DNA of 64,000 bases from assembly GCA_022702705.1 (NCBI GenBank), contig CM040429.1:109097943-109161942 (forward strand), given 5' to 3'. Positions 33,324-44,414 of the stretch are shown here, piece by piece. The position numbers and the translations under genes are program-made. Each line of letters starts with the position of its first letter. Positions within the stretch are counted from its first letter, which is position 1. The notes beneath the pieces are model-generated. The model did no database searches, had not been told where the DNA came from, and was given only the letters and a program-made list of their open reading frames with translations. The stretch is from Papilionanthe hookeriana x Papilionanthe teres. Taxonomy: Eukaryota; Streptophyta; Magnoliopsida; Asparagales; Orchidaceae.

Positions 33324-34124
33324 ACCGTGATAGAGAAGTTAGCAAAGAAAGAAAAATGCCCTGTATCAGAGATTTTAAGAAGGATAGGGCGGGTGCCGGC
33401 CAAATCCCGTCTTGGGCCGCGAGTAGAACCCTGCTATCGCTGCGGAAAAGCCGAATAAGAGAATGAAAGCTAGTCCACTTTGTCGTTGTTTCGGGACTAC
33501 AAATTAGGCGAGGATACCACCTTCCGGCATTTGGGTCGACGGACCATCCGGTCCTGAGACCTTCTGTTGCTAGAAGGATGGTATGGCGTCCCACTACTGG
33601 ACAATTAAGATTAAAACTACAACACGAGAAGGAAAGTCTCGTCGGGAGACTTGAGTCCGAAGAAAGCGCTACCGCGATGAAGGGGACTCATGAGAAGGAA
33701 ACCGAGCAGTATCGCATGACAAGCTGCAAGGATGTACGGAAAAGACCACTAGAAGATGATATGGAAAAGCTAGAGCGATATTCGGCGATTAGCAAGAGAA
33801 AGAGAAGAAAAATTCGGAGATGAAGTCGACTTGTCGAGTTCATGGATGATGAATATGCGAGAAATTAACATGGTTGAAACACGAGCTTCGTCGGCTTCAC
33901 AAGGTGTTCCTGCGGCCGCAGAAAAGAGGAGCCGGAAGTGATGAGGATACGGCTTCAAGAGAAAGATGATACGATCTCCCGAATAGCAAAGAGGATGGAA
34001 GAGATGGGCTGCAGCCCTAGCCACTCTCCGGAGTCGGGTTCAACCCCAAAGAGAAACACCCCCGAAGTTATTCACATTGTAGACGAGAGGAAAGGAGATT
34101 ACATCCGTCAATGGGGATGATCAG
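33324..34124 (+). pseudogene. Element E region between ORF1 and gag, broken, coil-rich
   Basis: Coding-like but in several frames. Best pieces: an 81-residue Lys/Glu-rich frame 33578-33823 (LQHEKESLVGRLESEESATA, AISKRKRRKIRR) and a frame 33938-34120 (RLQEKDDTISRIAKRMEEMG, STPKRNTPEVIHIVDERKGD). Repeated charged heptads suggest coiled coil. Probably the N-terminal part of gag; no family match is claimed. Confidence 0.45.
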
Positions 34125-36085
34125 TTGAAAAAGGATGCAATACAAAGCATGATTCCGGAAAAGGATATCAAGAGCATGGTGGAACAGCAGGTGCGAGAAG
34201 CCTTGGCACAATCAAAGAGCGGGACATCCATTCGAACGGGTAGACCTTACCCCGAAGAATTTGACGCTGTCCAATATCCGAAAGGCTTCGTAACACCTCT
34301 GTTCAAGACCTTTGATGGAACCGGAAACCCTCGGCAGCATGTTGCACATTTTCGTGCCAGTTGTTGCAATGCCGACGGAAGTGATGCTTTACTCTTTCGA
34401 CAATTTTTCAGTAGCCTGTCAGGGATCACCTTTGATTGGTATGCGGAATTACCGAACGGTTCGGTGAAGATATTTTCAGAATTAGAGAACCTCTTCATCA
34501 AGCGATTTGCCGGAGCTCAGCACCACATCACTATAGGTGATTTAGTGGTAGAGAAGCGAAGCCGAACGAAACTTTGGTGGACTACATACTTCGATGGAGG
34601 AATCTAAGTATGAAGTGTGAGCCACGACTACAAGAACGAGCATGCGGTCGGCATTTTACTTAAGAGCATTCATGGCCCGATAGCACTTCTCCTCAAGGGA
34701 TTTACTATTAAGACTTTTGAGAAGTTTTTAAGCAAGACAAGAAGCTTGTAAGAGGAGGCGAAGCAATTCAGTTTCATCGAAAAAACAGACAAACAGAAGC
34801 CCGTGAAAACTTTTGAAAAGAAGTCCGGGATCGTCGCAGCAGTCGATAAAGGCAAGCAACCAATACAAATACCACCGAACGGCCGCGACAAATTTATCGG
34901 CAACCTCGACAGAATTACCGGTAACCCGACCCGAGCTATCGGTCATCTCGACGGTATGAACAACCGCCTCGTCCACAACGTACGTTAAGGGAGCTTCGAG
35001 CGAGGAGTATCCGTTCAAGAATGAGGCGATGCCAAAAATGTTCCGCGAGTCGATGAAGACTCCGGATTTCCAAGCTGCAGAGCCTAAGAAACCGGAAGAA
35101 GTCGACAAGAAAGGTGATCCCAACTTTTGCCCTTACCACCGGATGCTTGGACACAAGATAGAAGATTGTATTACCTTGAAAAGTTGGCTCAACGACAATC
35201 TTCGAAAAGGGAACATAACGATCCCGAAGGAATACATGAAGGAACCCCAGAAAGGAGGTTCCGTCAATGTTATCTCGATGGATCTCATTGTTCCGATAGA
35301 TCCCTATGCGACTGATGATGGATGGACTACGACTTGGACAAAGTCTTCGAAGAAGATTTTGGATTGCATACAAACCACTTTGGTGCGAGCCTCAATTCAG
35401 AGTTCGAAACCTATCAAGTCGGCACTATCACTTGCGATAGAAGAACCACCTCAACAAGAGACGATTAAAGAAAAGAAGAAAATTGATGAAGAAGAAAAGA
35501 CCGAGGCTCCTGAGGCTAGACTAGGGGCTGCTTATCCTAGGATGGTTGTTTCCGATTCGGGGGAGAAATCCCTCGAACCTCTGACTCTGTATGATTATTT
35601 GCTCACTCCGGTGGGATCTTATAATGATAAGGGTTATGGCGTTGGCTACATTTTGACTGTTTCTAACGATTACGTAACTAGCGACAACCAACCTAATCCG
35701 GACGTCGATTCCGATACAAATAACAATTCTCAAATCATACACAATCTCGACGATCACAATGATAAAGAAGACATCCACCAAGGAGGCTACGAGAGTTCAA
35801 CAAGCAACGAATCTATTTGTGAGTTTCGAGGAGCTCCGATCACAATAGAGTTAGAGCCTTCGGACTCCGAAGCTAATCCAGAAGAACCTGTCATTCCGAT
35901 TCAGAAGTAGACACCAGCAAACTCAATACTAGATTCAGAAGAAATCACAGAAGTCAACTTAAGAAGTGGAAGAGTTCTACCTCCGAGAATGGTTCCAAAG
36001 GACAAAGGAAAGCAGGTGGTTGTTCAGGAAGAAGCAACCCCGACAGAAGAAATACCCATTCGGGAGGAAACCGAGACACATGAAA
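34125..36085 (+). pseudogene. Element E gag with zinc knuckle
   Basis: Capsid domain 34125-34600: GRPYPEEFDAVQYPKGF, PLFKTFDGTGNPRQHVAHF, SLSGITFDWYAELPNGSVK and LFIKRFAGAQHHITIGDL, typical of the retrotransposon gag family. A frameshift near 34555 continues through KSIHGPIALLLKGFTIKTF. The 293-residue frame 35029-35910 holds a C-x2-H-x4-H-x4-C knuckle (CPYHRMLGHKIEDC, 35128-35169) as in Tat-type gag, then a long acidic linker ending LRSGRVLPPRM near 35990. Stops at 34740, 34987 and 35908, plus several shifts. Confidence 0.8.
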
Positions 36086-36839
36086 TAAAGTGGACTACAA
36101 CGTGCTAGCCCATCTTAGGAAACTACCAGCCAAACTGAGCATCTACGACGCTCTCATCTTATCAAAGGAGATGAGAGAAGCTCTGATCAAGGCCTTACTT
36201 GATCCAGAAATTTGCTTAGCTCAAATGACCGGAGATTCCTTAGACGAGGTTTGCTCATTAAAGGAACGACGAGGTGTTACCTTCACGGACAATGACCTAC
36301 TACTTGGGACAGCAGACCACAACCGACCGTCGTACATTTCAGTTACAATTGGGAAGTTTACACTCTCCAGAGTATTGGTGGATCCATGAGCATCAATCAA
36401 TATAGTGAATCTTCGAACGCTAGCATACTTGGAAATTGATGCTCGCGAGCTCGAAGCGGACAAAATGTTATTAAGAGGATTCAACCAGAAAGGAGAAAGA
36501 GCCCTCGGATCAATAACACTGCTAATGAAGACCGGTGACTTAGTAAAGACAACCGTGAAATTTCACATAATTGATTCAGAAACGTCATTCAACGCTCTAC
36601 TTGGCCGACCATAGATACATGAAAACCGGATGGTACCATCATCTCTACATCAGTGCATCAAATACTACGATGGAGGGGAACATTGCATCAAAGGTGACTT
36701 ACAACCATTCTCTGTACATGAAATTGGAATCCATGAAGATGTAGCTTATTACGCACCTCCGAAGAAAAAAATCTTCTCCAGAGATACCATAACGAATGAA
36801 GCAAAGGAAGTACGGGACGACGAAGAACCTGAGTTCTAG
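36086..36839 (+). pseudogene. Element E aspartic protease, active site hit by a stop
   Basis: One frame with two internal stops. DYNVLAHLRKLPAKLSIYDA and EMREALIKALLDPE are the linker block found in Tat elements before protease. The active-site region reads VLVDP*ASINI, where a TGA (36387-36389) replaces the Gly of DPGAS. The flap and C-terminal motif FNALLGRP is followed by TAG at 36612 in place of the expected Trp of GRPW. The end at 36839 is a TAG after acidic RDDEEPEF. Confidence 0.83.
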
Positions 36840-36844
36840 TCCAA

Positions 36845-37024
36845 CAGTCACTCACCACTCCCTTACGGCGAGATGGTGAAGGTTTCTCCACAACTCGCAT
36901 CCGAGGTCGAGGCCGGGGACGAGGTCGTGGCAGAGACGTTAGGACGAGTTGGACGAAGAAACCGGCCATCAATGTTGATTCGGAAGACAGTTCTGAAGAA
37001 GAAAAATAAATCAAGCAAGAAGCA
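36845..37024 (+). pseudogene. Arg-Gly repeat linker before RT in E
   Basis: An in-frame segment with RIRGRGRGRGRGRDVR at about 36896-36943, then acidic EDSSEEEK and a TAA at 37006. The same frame runs on into the RT ORF. Arg-Gly repeats often bind RNA. Ogre-type elements can have an intron between protease and RT, so this stretch may be partly intronic; I cannot decide from one copy. Confidence 0.45.
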
Positions 37025-38730
37025 GTGACAATAAGTCGGAAGAAGCCGCAATTCAGGATCTCTCTCGAATATGAAAAGAATGAGGAATATAAATCGATGT
37101 ACGAGAAGATTAACCACTATGTACATATTATGACCCTGACCCCGATCCATTCTAATAAGATCGAGGGTATGGTGGTCAAAGAGGTACGTAGCGGTGGTGC
37201 AAAGCCCATCAAATTCTACCGTGGTGCTCCTTCCTCCAAAACTGAAAATAATGTACAATTTGAAGATGCTACTTCATCAGAATTAATGGAATTACCTGTT
37301 GAGTGGTACTCTCCCTGTGTTCAAAATTTAATTCGGCGTGGTTTCTTACCTCGACAATGGACAAAAGGTCAATCACAACATTTTGAAAAATTATGGAATA
37401 ACTCCGGTCATCCACCCAGTTCAAGGCATGGTCTCGGATTCGGCACAGTAGGATCAGTTGACGATATTGAATTTTGTTTGGCTGTCACTTGCGAGTCTAA
37501 TGAAAACTGCATGGAAGCTACAGAAGAACTTGAAGATTTACAAATTGGAAACGCTCCACCAGAGTTCGAAGAAGAAATCAAATCTACAATAGATGAATTA
37601 ACGGAAGTTAACTTAGGTACTAGCGAAGAGCCTAGACCTACCTTTGTTAGCTCCTTACTCAATAAAGAAGACTCCGAAAAAATAATCAAGTTATTAATGG
37701 AATTTAAAGACTATATTGCTTGGAGCTACGATGAGATGCCAGGATTAGCTCCAGAGGTCGCAGTCCATAAGCTAGGAGTGGATCCTACTTTTGTTCTAGT
37801 CAGACAAGGTTCCAGAAGAATGCGTCTAGAAATCGAGCAAGTCATAGCTGAAGTTAAAAAGCTAATAGACGCTAAATTTGTCCGTGAAGAACAATACCCG
37901 ACTTGGTTAGCCAATGTGGTACCGGTCGGGAAGAAGAATGGTCGGATCGGAATTTGTGTGGATTTCGGAGATTTAAACAAGGCATGTCCAAAAGATGAAT
38001 TCCGTCTACCGATCCCGGAATTAATGATCGACATTGCTTCAACACATGAAATATTCTCATTCATGGATGGATCTTCGGGATACAACCGGATAAAAATGGC
38101 TCCAGAAGATGACAAACTTACGACATTCGAACGCCGATAGGAGTATATTGCTACACGGTGATGCCATTCGGATCGAAGAACGCAGGAGCAACCTACCAGA
38201 GAGCGATGACAAGAATTTTTGATGATCTCAACCACAATCAAGTCGAATGCTACGTGGATGATGTGGTCATCAAAAGCAAAGTAAAGGAAAACCACCTGTA
38301 TGACTTGAGAATTGTTTTCGAACGATTAAGACAATTTAACCTTAAGATGAATCTCTTAAAATGCGCCTTCGGCGTCACCTCCGGGAAATTCTTAGGATTC
38401 GTTGTCCGACATCGTGGAATTGAAATCGAACCGGAAAAGATTAAAGCTATCTTAGAAATGCCACCTCCCAGAACCTTAAAACAACTACGATCTTTTCAAG
38501 GGAAGTTGGCATATCTTCGACGCTTTATCTCGAACTTGTCGGGTAGGTGTCGACCTTTCTCGGCATTAGTTAAAAAGGACGCCAAATTTATTTGGGAAGA
38601 GAAATGTCGGAGGGCCTTCGAGGACATTAAACAATATTTAATGACACCTCCTGTCTTAGCAGCCCCGATCTCGGGTAGACCGTTGATACTTTATACCGCG
38701 GCTTTAGACGACTCTCTCGGAGCCACTGTT
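37025..38730 (+). pseudogene. Element E reverse transcriptase
   Basis: 371-residue frame 37025-38140 then 38158 onward after a 1-bp loss near 38127. Blocks: ELPVEWYSPCVQNLIRRGF, FKDYIAWSYDEMPGL, NVVPVGKKNGRIGICVDFGD, LNKACPKDEFRLPIPELMID, FMDGSSGYNRIKMAPED, VMPFGSKNAGATYQRAM and the catalytic YVDD at 38251-38262, KCAFGVTSGKFLGFVV and PPPRTLKQLRSFQGKLAYLR. Catalytic Asp pair intact. Family: Ty3/gypsy Tat-type RT. Confidence 0.9.
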
Positions 38731-38995
38731 AGCCTGAAGTCGATGATGAGGGTAAAGAAAATGCTCTTTACTACCTAAGCCGTCGTTTACATCCGACGAA
38801 AGTAAAGTATCCCACAATTGAAAAGCACTGTTTGGCCCTGATCTTCGCCGCTCAAAAGCTCAGGCACTACATGCTTTCTCATAAGGTCAACCTGATCTCG
38901 AAATTTAATCCATTGCAATACTTGATGACCCGTCCAACGCTTTCTGGCAGACTTGCCAGGTGGTCAATGATATTATTGTAATTCGATATAACTGT
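38640..38995 (+). pseudogene. Element E RNase H (first)
   Basis: MTPPVLAAPISGRPLILYTA with DDSLGATVS, then after a frameshift near 38735 ENALYYLSRRLHPTKVKYPT, IEKHCLALIFAAQKLRHY and MLSHKVNLISKFNPLQYLM. A TAA near 38979 replaces the Gln that follows MILL. The domain lies directly after RT as in all Ty3/gypsy pol genes. It is probably a degenerate connection-type RNase H, the second domain downstream supplying the extra activity. Confidence 0.75.
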
Positions 38996-39675
38996 CGTGC
39001 CTCTTCATGCCGTAAAGGGACAAGTCCTAGCAGACTTCCTCGCAGCACACCCTTTGCCGTCAGAATCTACTCTCAATGACGACTTGCCAGATGAACAAAT
39101 AATGAGGTTAGAAGACCCTGATGATCGACGTTGGGAATTATATTTTGACGGAGCATCTTCGGCACACAAAGACGAAAAATCGCAAGTGATAGTGCCGGTA
39201 AGGCGGGAATCGGACTAATCTTTATAACACCGGAGCGGGGGATGTTAAGATACTCCTACCACTTAACAGAGCCGTGTACAAACAACGAAGCAGAATACAA
39301 AGCTCTCGTAACAGGACTGGAATTAACTATTCAAATGGGGATAATAAACATCAACATCTACGGGGATTCGCAGTTAATCATTCAACAGATCGCCGGACAG
39401 TACGAATTTTAAAGCCAAGACTCGAGCAATACTTCCGGTATGCCATACGAGTTGTTGGAACATATTCCGAATGTGACGATCTACAAAATTCCCGGAAAAG
39501 AAAATGCTTTAGCGGATGCGTTAGCCCGCCTCGCAAAAGAATTTGTCCTGCTTGCAAGATGAATCGATGGAAGTGTCGGTTCGCGGACGTCATGTCCTAT
39601 CACGGCTCGACATAGACACAATACACAAATTAGAAAAGAAGAAGAATCGGTTGCAACGGTGACGAGAAAACACGA
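38996..39675 (+). pseudogene. Element E second RNase H (archaeal type)
   Basis: PLHAVKGQVLADFLAAHPLP leads into a second RNase H: WELYFDGASSA (catalytic Asp), then after a frameshift near 39200 AGIGLIF, CTNNEAEYKALVTGLELTIQ (catalytic Glu), NIYGDSQLIIQQIAGQYE (Asp) and KIPGKENALADALARLAKE (last Asp). Known: an additional archaeal-type RNase H between RNase H and integrase defines the Tat lineage. All four acidic residues are readable, but frames are broken at about 39200, 39410 and 39560. Confidence 0.85.
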
Positions 39676-40934
39676 GAAGATTGGCGACAACCATTAATGA
39701 GACTACCGACGAAATAGGAAAACTACCGGACGATAGGTCGTTAGCCCATCGAATCGAGAAAAGAACTTTGTCCTACGCATTATTAAACAACACGTTATAC
39801 GGAAGGTCTTTCGATCAAATGTGGCTAAGGTGCCTATGGGGGTCCGAGGCCCGTGAAATTGTTAAAGAGGTGCATTCGGGACTGCGTGGCGCTCACCGGT
39901 CGGGTCCGAAGATGAAAATGAAAATTAAAAGACTAGGGTACTACTGTCCCTCGATGATGATCGACTGCTTGAAAATCGCCAAGAGCTGTCACCAATGCCA
40001 AGTGCACGGAGTGGCTCTACACCAACCTCCAAATGTGCTACATCCGACAATTGCGTCGTGGCCATTTGAATGTTGGGGCACAGATATAGTGGGTCCAATA
40101 GAACCACCATCTTCAAAAGGACACGCTTCATTCTTGTGGCTACAGATTACTTTTCCATGTGGGCAGAGGCAGTTCCACTCAGAGAAGTGAAAGCACACCA
40201 CGTGCTATAGTTTTTCAAGAACCAAGTTGTCTACCGTTTCGGAGTGCCGCGCAGGATCATCTCAGATAATGGGTCAGCATTCAGAAGCATGCAAATCAAC
40301 AATTTTGTCAGGAGACACGAAATCGACTAGCGGTATTCAACAATTTACTGCCCAAGAGCAAACGGCCTGGCTGAGGCTTTTAATAAAACTCTCGTTCAAA
40401 TTTTAAAGAAAACTTTGGACGATAATAAGAGAAATTGGCACGAGAAGTTATTAGAAGCCTTATGGGCCTACCGGACAACCTTCAGAACTCCTACTCAAGC
40501 TACACCTTACGCTCGGTGTATGGGTCCGAGGCGATGTTACCCTTAGAGGTCCGGCTTCCTTCACTCGGAATTGCGAGTTGCAAACAAAATCACGACGGAA
40601 GAGAATGCCAATTTATGTCTAGAGGAATTGGAAAGCACGGGAGGGAAAAGACTTGCGGCGCGATGAGAATTTAGAACTATGCCGAGCTAAGATGGTTCAA
40701 GCCATGACAGATCGGTCGCCGAGAACCTTCAAAGTTGGTGACTTAGTTCTTGTTCTCAAGAGACCTATCCTTGCACACCGCAAGATAGGAGGAAAATTTG
40801 AACCCACTTGGGAAGGGCCGTTTGTGGTTGAGGCAGTCTACTCGGGAGGCTCCTACCAGCTAGTGAATTGCCAAGGAGAACGACATATGCTTCCGATCAA
40901 CGGACGATACTTGAAGAAGTATTACGCTACCTGA
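39676..40934 (+). pseudogene. Element E integrase, broken
   Basis: Zinc domain VHSGLRGAH and CHQCQVHG, core WPFECWGTDIVGPIEPPS (Asp), then in other frames VVYRFGVPRRIISDNGSAF (second Asp) and CPRANGLAEAFNKTL (Glu), ending with DLVLVLKRPILAHRKIGGKF and GPFVVEAVYSGGSYQLV. Frames change near 40125, 40435 and 40660, with stops around 40209 and 40329. The C-terminal 93-residue frame 40653-40934 is open and ends ...RYLKKYYAT. Confidence 0.87.
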
Positions 40935-41265
40935 TGTTCCGAAGGAATGAATTTTTCATCCCTAGAAGCACGGGTGAAGTAATTACTTATGACTGGGTCC
41001 GAACCCAAAAAATACAAAACAAAATAAAAGGAAAAAATAATAATAAATGTGCTAAAATAAATAAAATCATGATAATAAAGTTTTCCTTGTTCTCTCTTCC
41101 AAATCAAAATCTTTTTCCCGATCTTTTCCCACTTAATTCCTGTTGAATTTAAAAATACAAAAGGAATGATAAAAAAAAGAAAAAAGAAAACTCTGTCTCT
41201 AATAAACATTTTCTTAATGTTCTTGTTCTTAGTACAGCCCCTGATCCTTTTCCTTGTCTTTTCGC
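40935..41265. other. Spacer between integrase and the AlkB-like ORF of E
   Basis: AT-rich, no domain-bearing frame. Poly-A-rich stretch 41005-41060 and a T/C-rich run just before the ATG at 41266 (CCTTTTCCTTGTCTTTTCGC), which could be a splice acceptor tract although the expected AG is not obvious. Confidence 0.45.
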
Positions 41266-41899
41266 ATGGAAATGTCGAACGGGCGGTTGGTCCTGAACTT
41301 TAGAAATGGCGTAAGCCTTGCACTCGACGAAAAGAGGGTGAAAGATGGAGCGATAATAGAGATTGACTCAGACTTCGCACCAGCGGGCACGCAATACAAG
41401 GAAGGTGGTGGGTCCCAGGTTGGTCGAGAGGAGCCGCCCGATCGGACGAGTAATGAAAGTGGGTGGCCCAAACCACCAACCCAGCAACAAGAAAAGGAAA
41501 ACAAACACTAAGGAGGACAAGAGAATCAAGTCTGTAGTCGCTACAGCAGAGGGCAGGCTTGTCAACGCCGCGCCGACAGTGATTCGGGAAGTACGAAGAG
41601 CTACTCTTATAGCAACTCAGCGAAGAAATAAAAATCACCGTATCCGCAAGATGTTAACTAAACTAGCAGCGGACCAGCGCGACGAGGCAGTCGCTACTAC
41701 CAGTGCATATACTTCAAGGATACCGGTTCGCCAGGAACCTGAAGAAAGGAGGCCGGCTCGAGGGATAACGAAGAGACCGGGGAAATCTCAAGAAGATCGG
41801 AAGAAGGAAGGCTACCACGCCACCGGATAAAGCCACCGGTAATGCATGACCTTGTTGCGAAGCAACCCGGAGGATGTCCCGACGGTGACCATCCCCGAG
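41266..41899 (+). pseudogene. N-terminal basic region of the E extra ORF
   Basis: Starts MEMSNGRLVLNFRNGVSLAL with ATG at 41266. A 1-base frame change between about 41400 and 41500 carries it into a Lys/Arg-rich stretch (SNKKRKTNTKEDKRIKS, TQRRNKNHRIRKMLTK, RPARGITKRPGKSQEDRKKE) ending at a TAA near 41828. The strong positive charge resembles an RNA-binding or nuclear-targeting segment. I cannot match it to a family. It may be the N-terminal extension of the AlkB-like protein, given the frame closeness and the absence of any other ORF. Confidence 0.5.
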
Positions 41900-42741
41900 G
41901 AGCCGAGGTATGCGGGGAGAACGCGAAGGGATTGAGCCATATATCCCACGATGCGTCACCGAGGCCTCGCCATTTGCGGATTATTCCGAATACGAGCTAG
42001 AAAGAATGCGGAATGTCGAGAAGCAAACTTTTGAATACTTCGAGAGAATCGGAGCGGGAGGATCGATATACTAGAAGGCCTCGAGCTACATACGGACGTG
42101 TTCTCGGAATACGTACAACAACAAATCGTGGTGCATCCGGGATTTGAAAAGAATGGGTCGAGCGAGGCCGCCTAAGAGAAAACACTTACTCGGAACCCGG
42201 AGGTGGATGCCGGGGAAAGGAAGAATTACAATACAATGTGGATGCTACTACAATTTCGCGAGAAGACGGGAAGGGAAACCCACGGGGATACTCCGTCATG
42301 GCGAGGTAGATCCGATGCCATTAGTCATCAAAAGGATGGTAAAGAGAATGATAACGTGGAGGGTGCGCCGGCGGATTGCATACCCAACGGTTGCATCATT
42401 AACATTTACAAGAAGGGTGACTGCATACCCCCGCACATAGATCACCACGACTTTGTCGGACCTTTCGCACTGATTCTTTTACGAACGAGTGTAATATCAT
42501 GTTCGGATCGACCTCCGGATAGCGAGCCCGGAGTGAGTTCCGAGGGCCGGTAAAGATACCATTACCGGAGGGTTCCGTCATGATACTAAAGGGCAACAGA
42601 GCAGATGTCGCTAAACATTGCATACCGGGAGTACCAATGAAGCGAATCTCAGTTACTTTCAGAAGGATGGACGACAGGAAAGCACCTTACCACTTCCAGC
42701 CAGATCCAGAATTGGATTGTCTCCGGCCTTACGAGCTGTGA
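41900..42741 (+). pseudogene. AlkB-family 2OG-Fe(II) dioxygenase, ALKBH9/ALKBH10-like, captured by E
   Basis: Homologous to plant ALKBH9/ALKBH10 RNA N6-methyladenosine demethylases (family knowledge from memory). In order: KQTFEYFERI (about 42021), LEGLELHTDVFS (42071-42106), RRWMPGKGRITIQCGCYYNF (42201-42260), GILRHGEVDPMP (42288-42321), NGCIINIYKKGDCIPPHIDH (42389-42448), ECNIMFGS, PVKIPLPEGSVMILKGN, DVAKHCIPGVPMKRISVTFR (42604-42663) and YHFQPDPELD. Iron ligands His 42434, Asp 42440 and His 42616 and the 2OG-binding Arg pair 42643/42661 (RISVTFR) remain. Frameshifts near 42065, 42170, 42370 and 42471 and a TAG at 42520 break it. Ends at TGA 42739. Confidence 0.87.
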
Positions 42742-43579
42742 GTTACATGAAAAATATCACACCTCCAACGTACATCCATACGACATCCTTGCCAAGGATG
42801 GCTTGGAAGGTGATGTTATTGACCATGTATCTCACTATTCAGACATGGATTTTTGACAGATGCCTTTTTGGATGGATCTACAAAGATCATACATAGTCCG
42901 TTTTGAGTCTACATGGATTGTATGAGATGTATTCCAGATCGAGTTGTATGATGTATCTTCAACATGATTGGAATGAAAGTCACCATGTCACATTTTGGCC
43001 TTCACCTCTTTTATGCAAATTGACAGGAAAACGCCATTAAAGTTAAATGAACTTCGAACAAAGAACAAAAAAGAAACAAAAGAATAAAAGAAAACTTTCC
43101 TTAAAAATCTAAATAAAAAAAATGATGAACGCCAAATTCACATGAACATTAAATGAACGATAAAATAAATTTGAATCGTTAAAGGACAAACAAAATGAAC
43201 ACAGATTTGAATCAAATCTCAATCAAATTCAAATTTAACCTTCCAGATCTCAAATCAAATCTCAATCAAATTCAAACTCAACCTTCCAAATCTGAAATTC
43301 AATCCGTTCTAATCTCTCCCTTGTCTGGGATGGAAGCGGTTGATTCATTGACACGGAGCCACGAGGTTTTCGATTCGGATCTAGTGGCGAGGAATTGTAT
43401 CCAATCCAAACCAGCAACTTTCGATCAACTCTTTTGAATGGGATATGTAGCATCTACATATTCCCTCCTATTCTGTTTCTTTCCACAAAAATATTTTACA
43501 ACTTTCATGAAATTCTCGAAACACCAAAATTCCACACTTTTTAAATCAACACTACAAATCTTTGTAAAATCAATTACCA
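42742..43579. other. E 3' spacer before the tandem array
   Basis: No coding domain. A short direct duplication around 43205-43300 repeats CAAATCTCAATCAAATTCAAA followed by AACCTTCCA. The rest is AT-rich. Confidence 0.6.
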
Positions 43580-44414
43580 TTCAAAATCAAATTCTTGGGG
43601 TTGAGAATTTTACATCCGATACTGCATTGCTTTAGGTTCTTTCCCTATCGCAATAAAATACATCAAAATCAAACTTTTGGGGTTGAAGATTTTACATCCG
43701 ATACTGCATTGCTTTAGGTTCTTTCCCTATCGCAATGAAATACATCAAAATCAAATTCTTGGGATTGAGGATTTTACATCCGATACTGCATTGCTTTAGG
43801 TTCTTTCATATCGCAATGAAATACATCAAAATCAAATTCTTGGGGTTGAGGATTTTACATCCGATACTTGCATTGCTTTAGGTTCTTTCCTTATCGCAAT
43901 GAAATACATCAAAATCAAATTCTTGGGGTTGAGGATTTTACATCCGATACTGCATTTCTTTAGGTTCTTTCCCTATCGTAATGAAATACATCAAAATCAA
44001 ATTCTTGGGGTTGAGGATTTTACATCCGATACTGCATTTCTTTAGGTTCTTTCCCTATCGCAATGAAATACATCAAAATCAAATTCTTGGGGTTGAGGAT
44101 TTTACATCCGATACTGCATTGCTTTAGGTTCTTTCCCTATCGCAATGAAATACATCAAAATCAAATTCTTGGGGTTGAGGATTTTACATCCGATCTTGCA
44201 TTGCTTTAGGTTCTTTCCCTATCGCAATGAAATACATCAAAATCAAATTCTTGGGGTTGAGGATTTTACATCCGAGACTGCATTGCTTTAGGTTCTTTCC
44301 CTATCGCAATAAAATACATCAAAATCAAACTTTTGAGGATAAGGATTTTACATCCAATACCGCATTACTCTGAGTTCTTTCCTCATTGTAATGGTTCAAT
44401 CCAATCAATTCAAA
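43580..44414. repeat. 82-bp tandem array next to the PPT of E
   Basis: Ten head-to-tail copies. Each unit contains CAAATTCTTGGGGTTGAGGA, then TTTTACATCCGATACTGCAT, TGCTTTAGGTTCTTTCCCTA and TCGCAATGAAATACATC. Copies are mostly 90-100% alike; the last (about 44330-44400) is most diverged. TTGGGGTTGAGGATTTT in each unit resembles the true PPT (TTTGAGGTTGAAGA). Tandem arrays before the 3' LTR are known in Ogre-type elements. Confidence 0.9.

Noticed and set aside
41254..41265. An upstream non-ATG start for the E extra ORF
   Set aside because: The only ATG in good position is at 41266; the upstream in-frame TTG has no support.
43580..44414. Regularly spaced repeats that could suggest a CRISPR-like array
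   Set aside because: The units are contiguous 82-bp tandem copies without unique spacers and lie beside an LTR in a plant genome.
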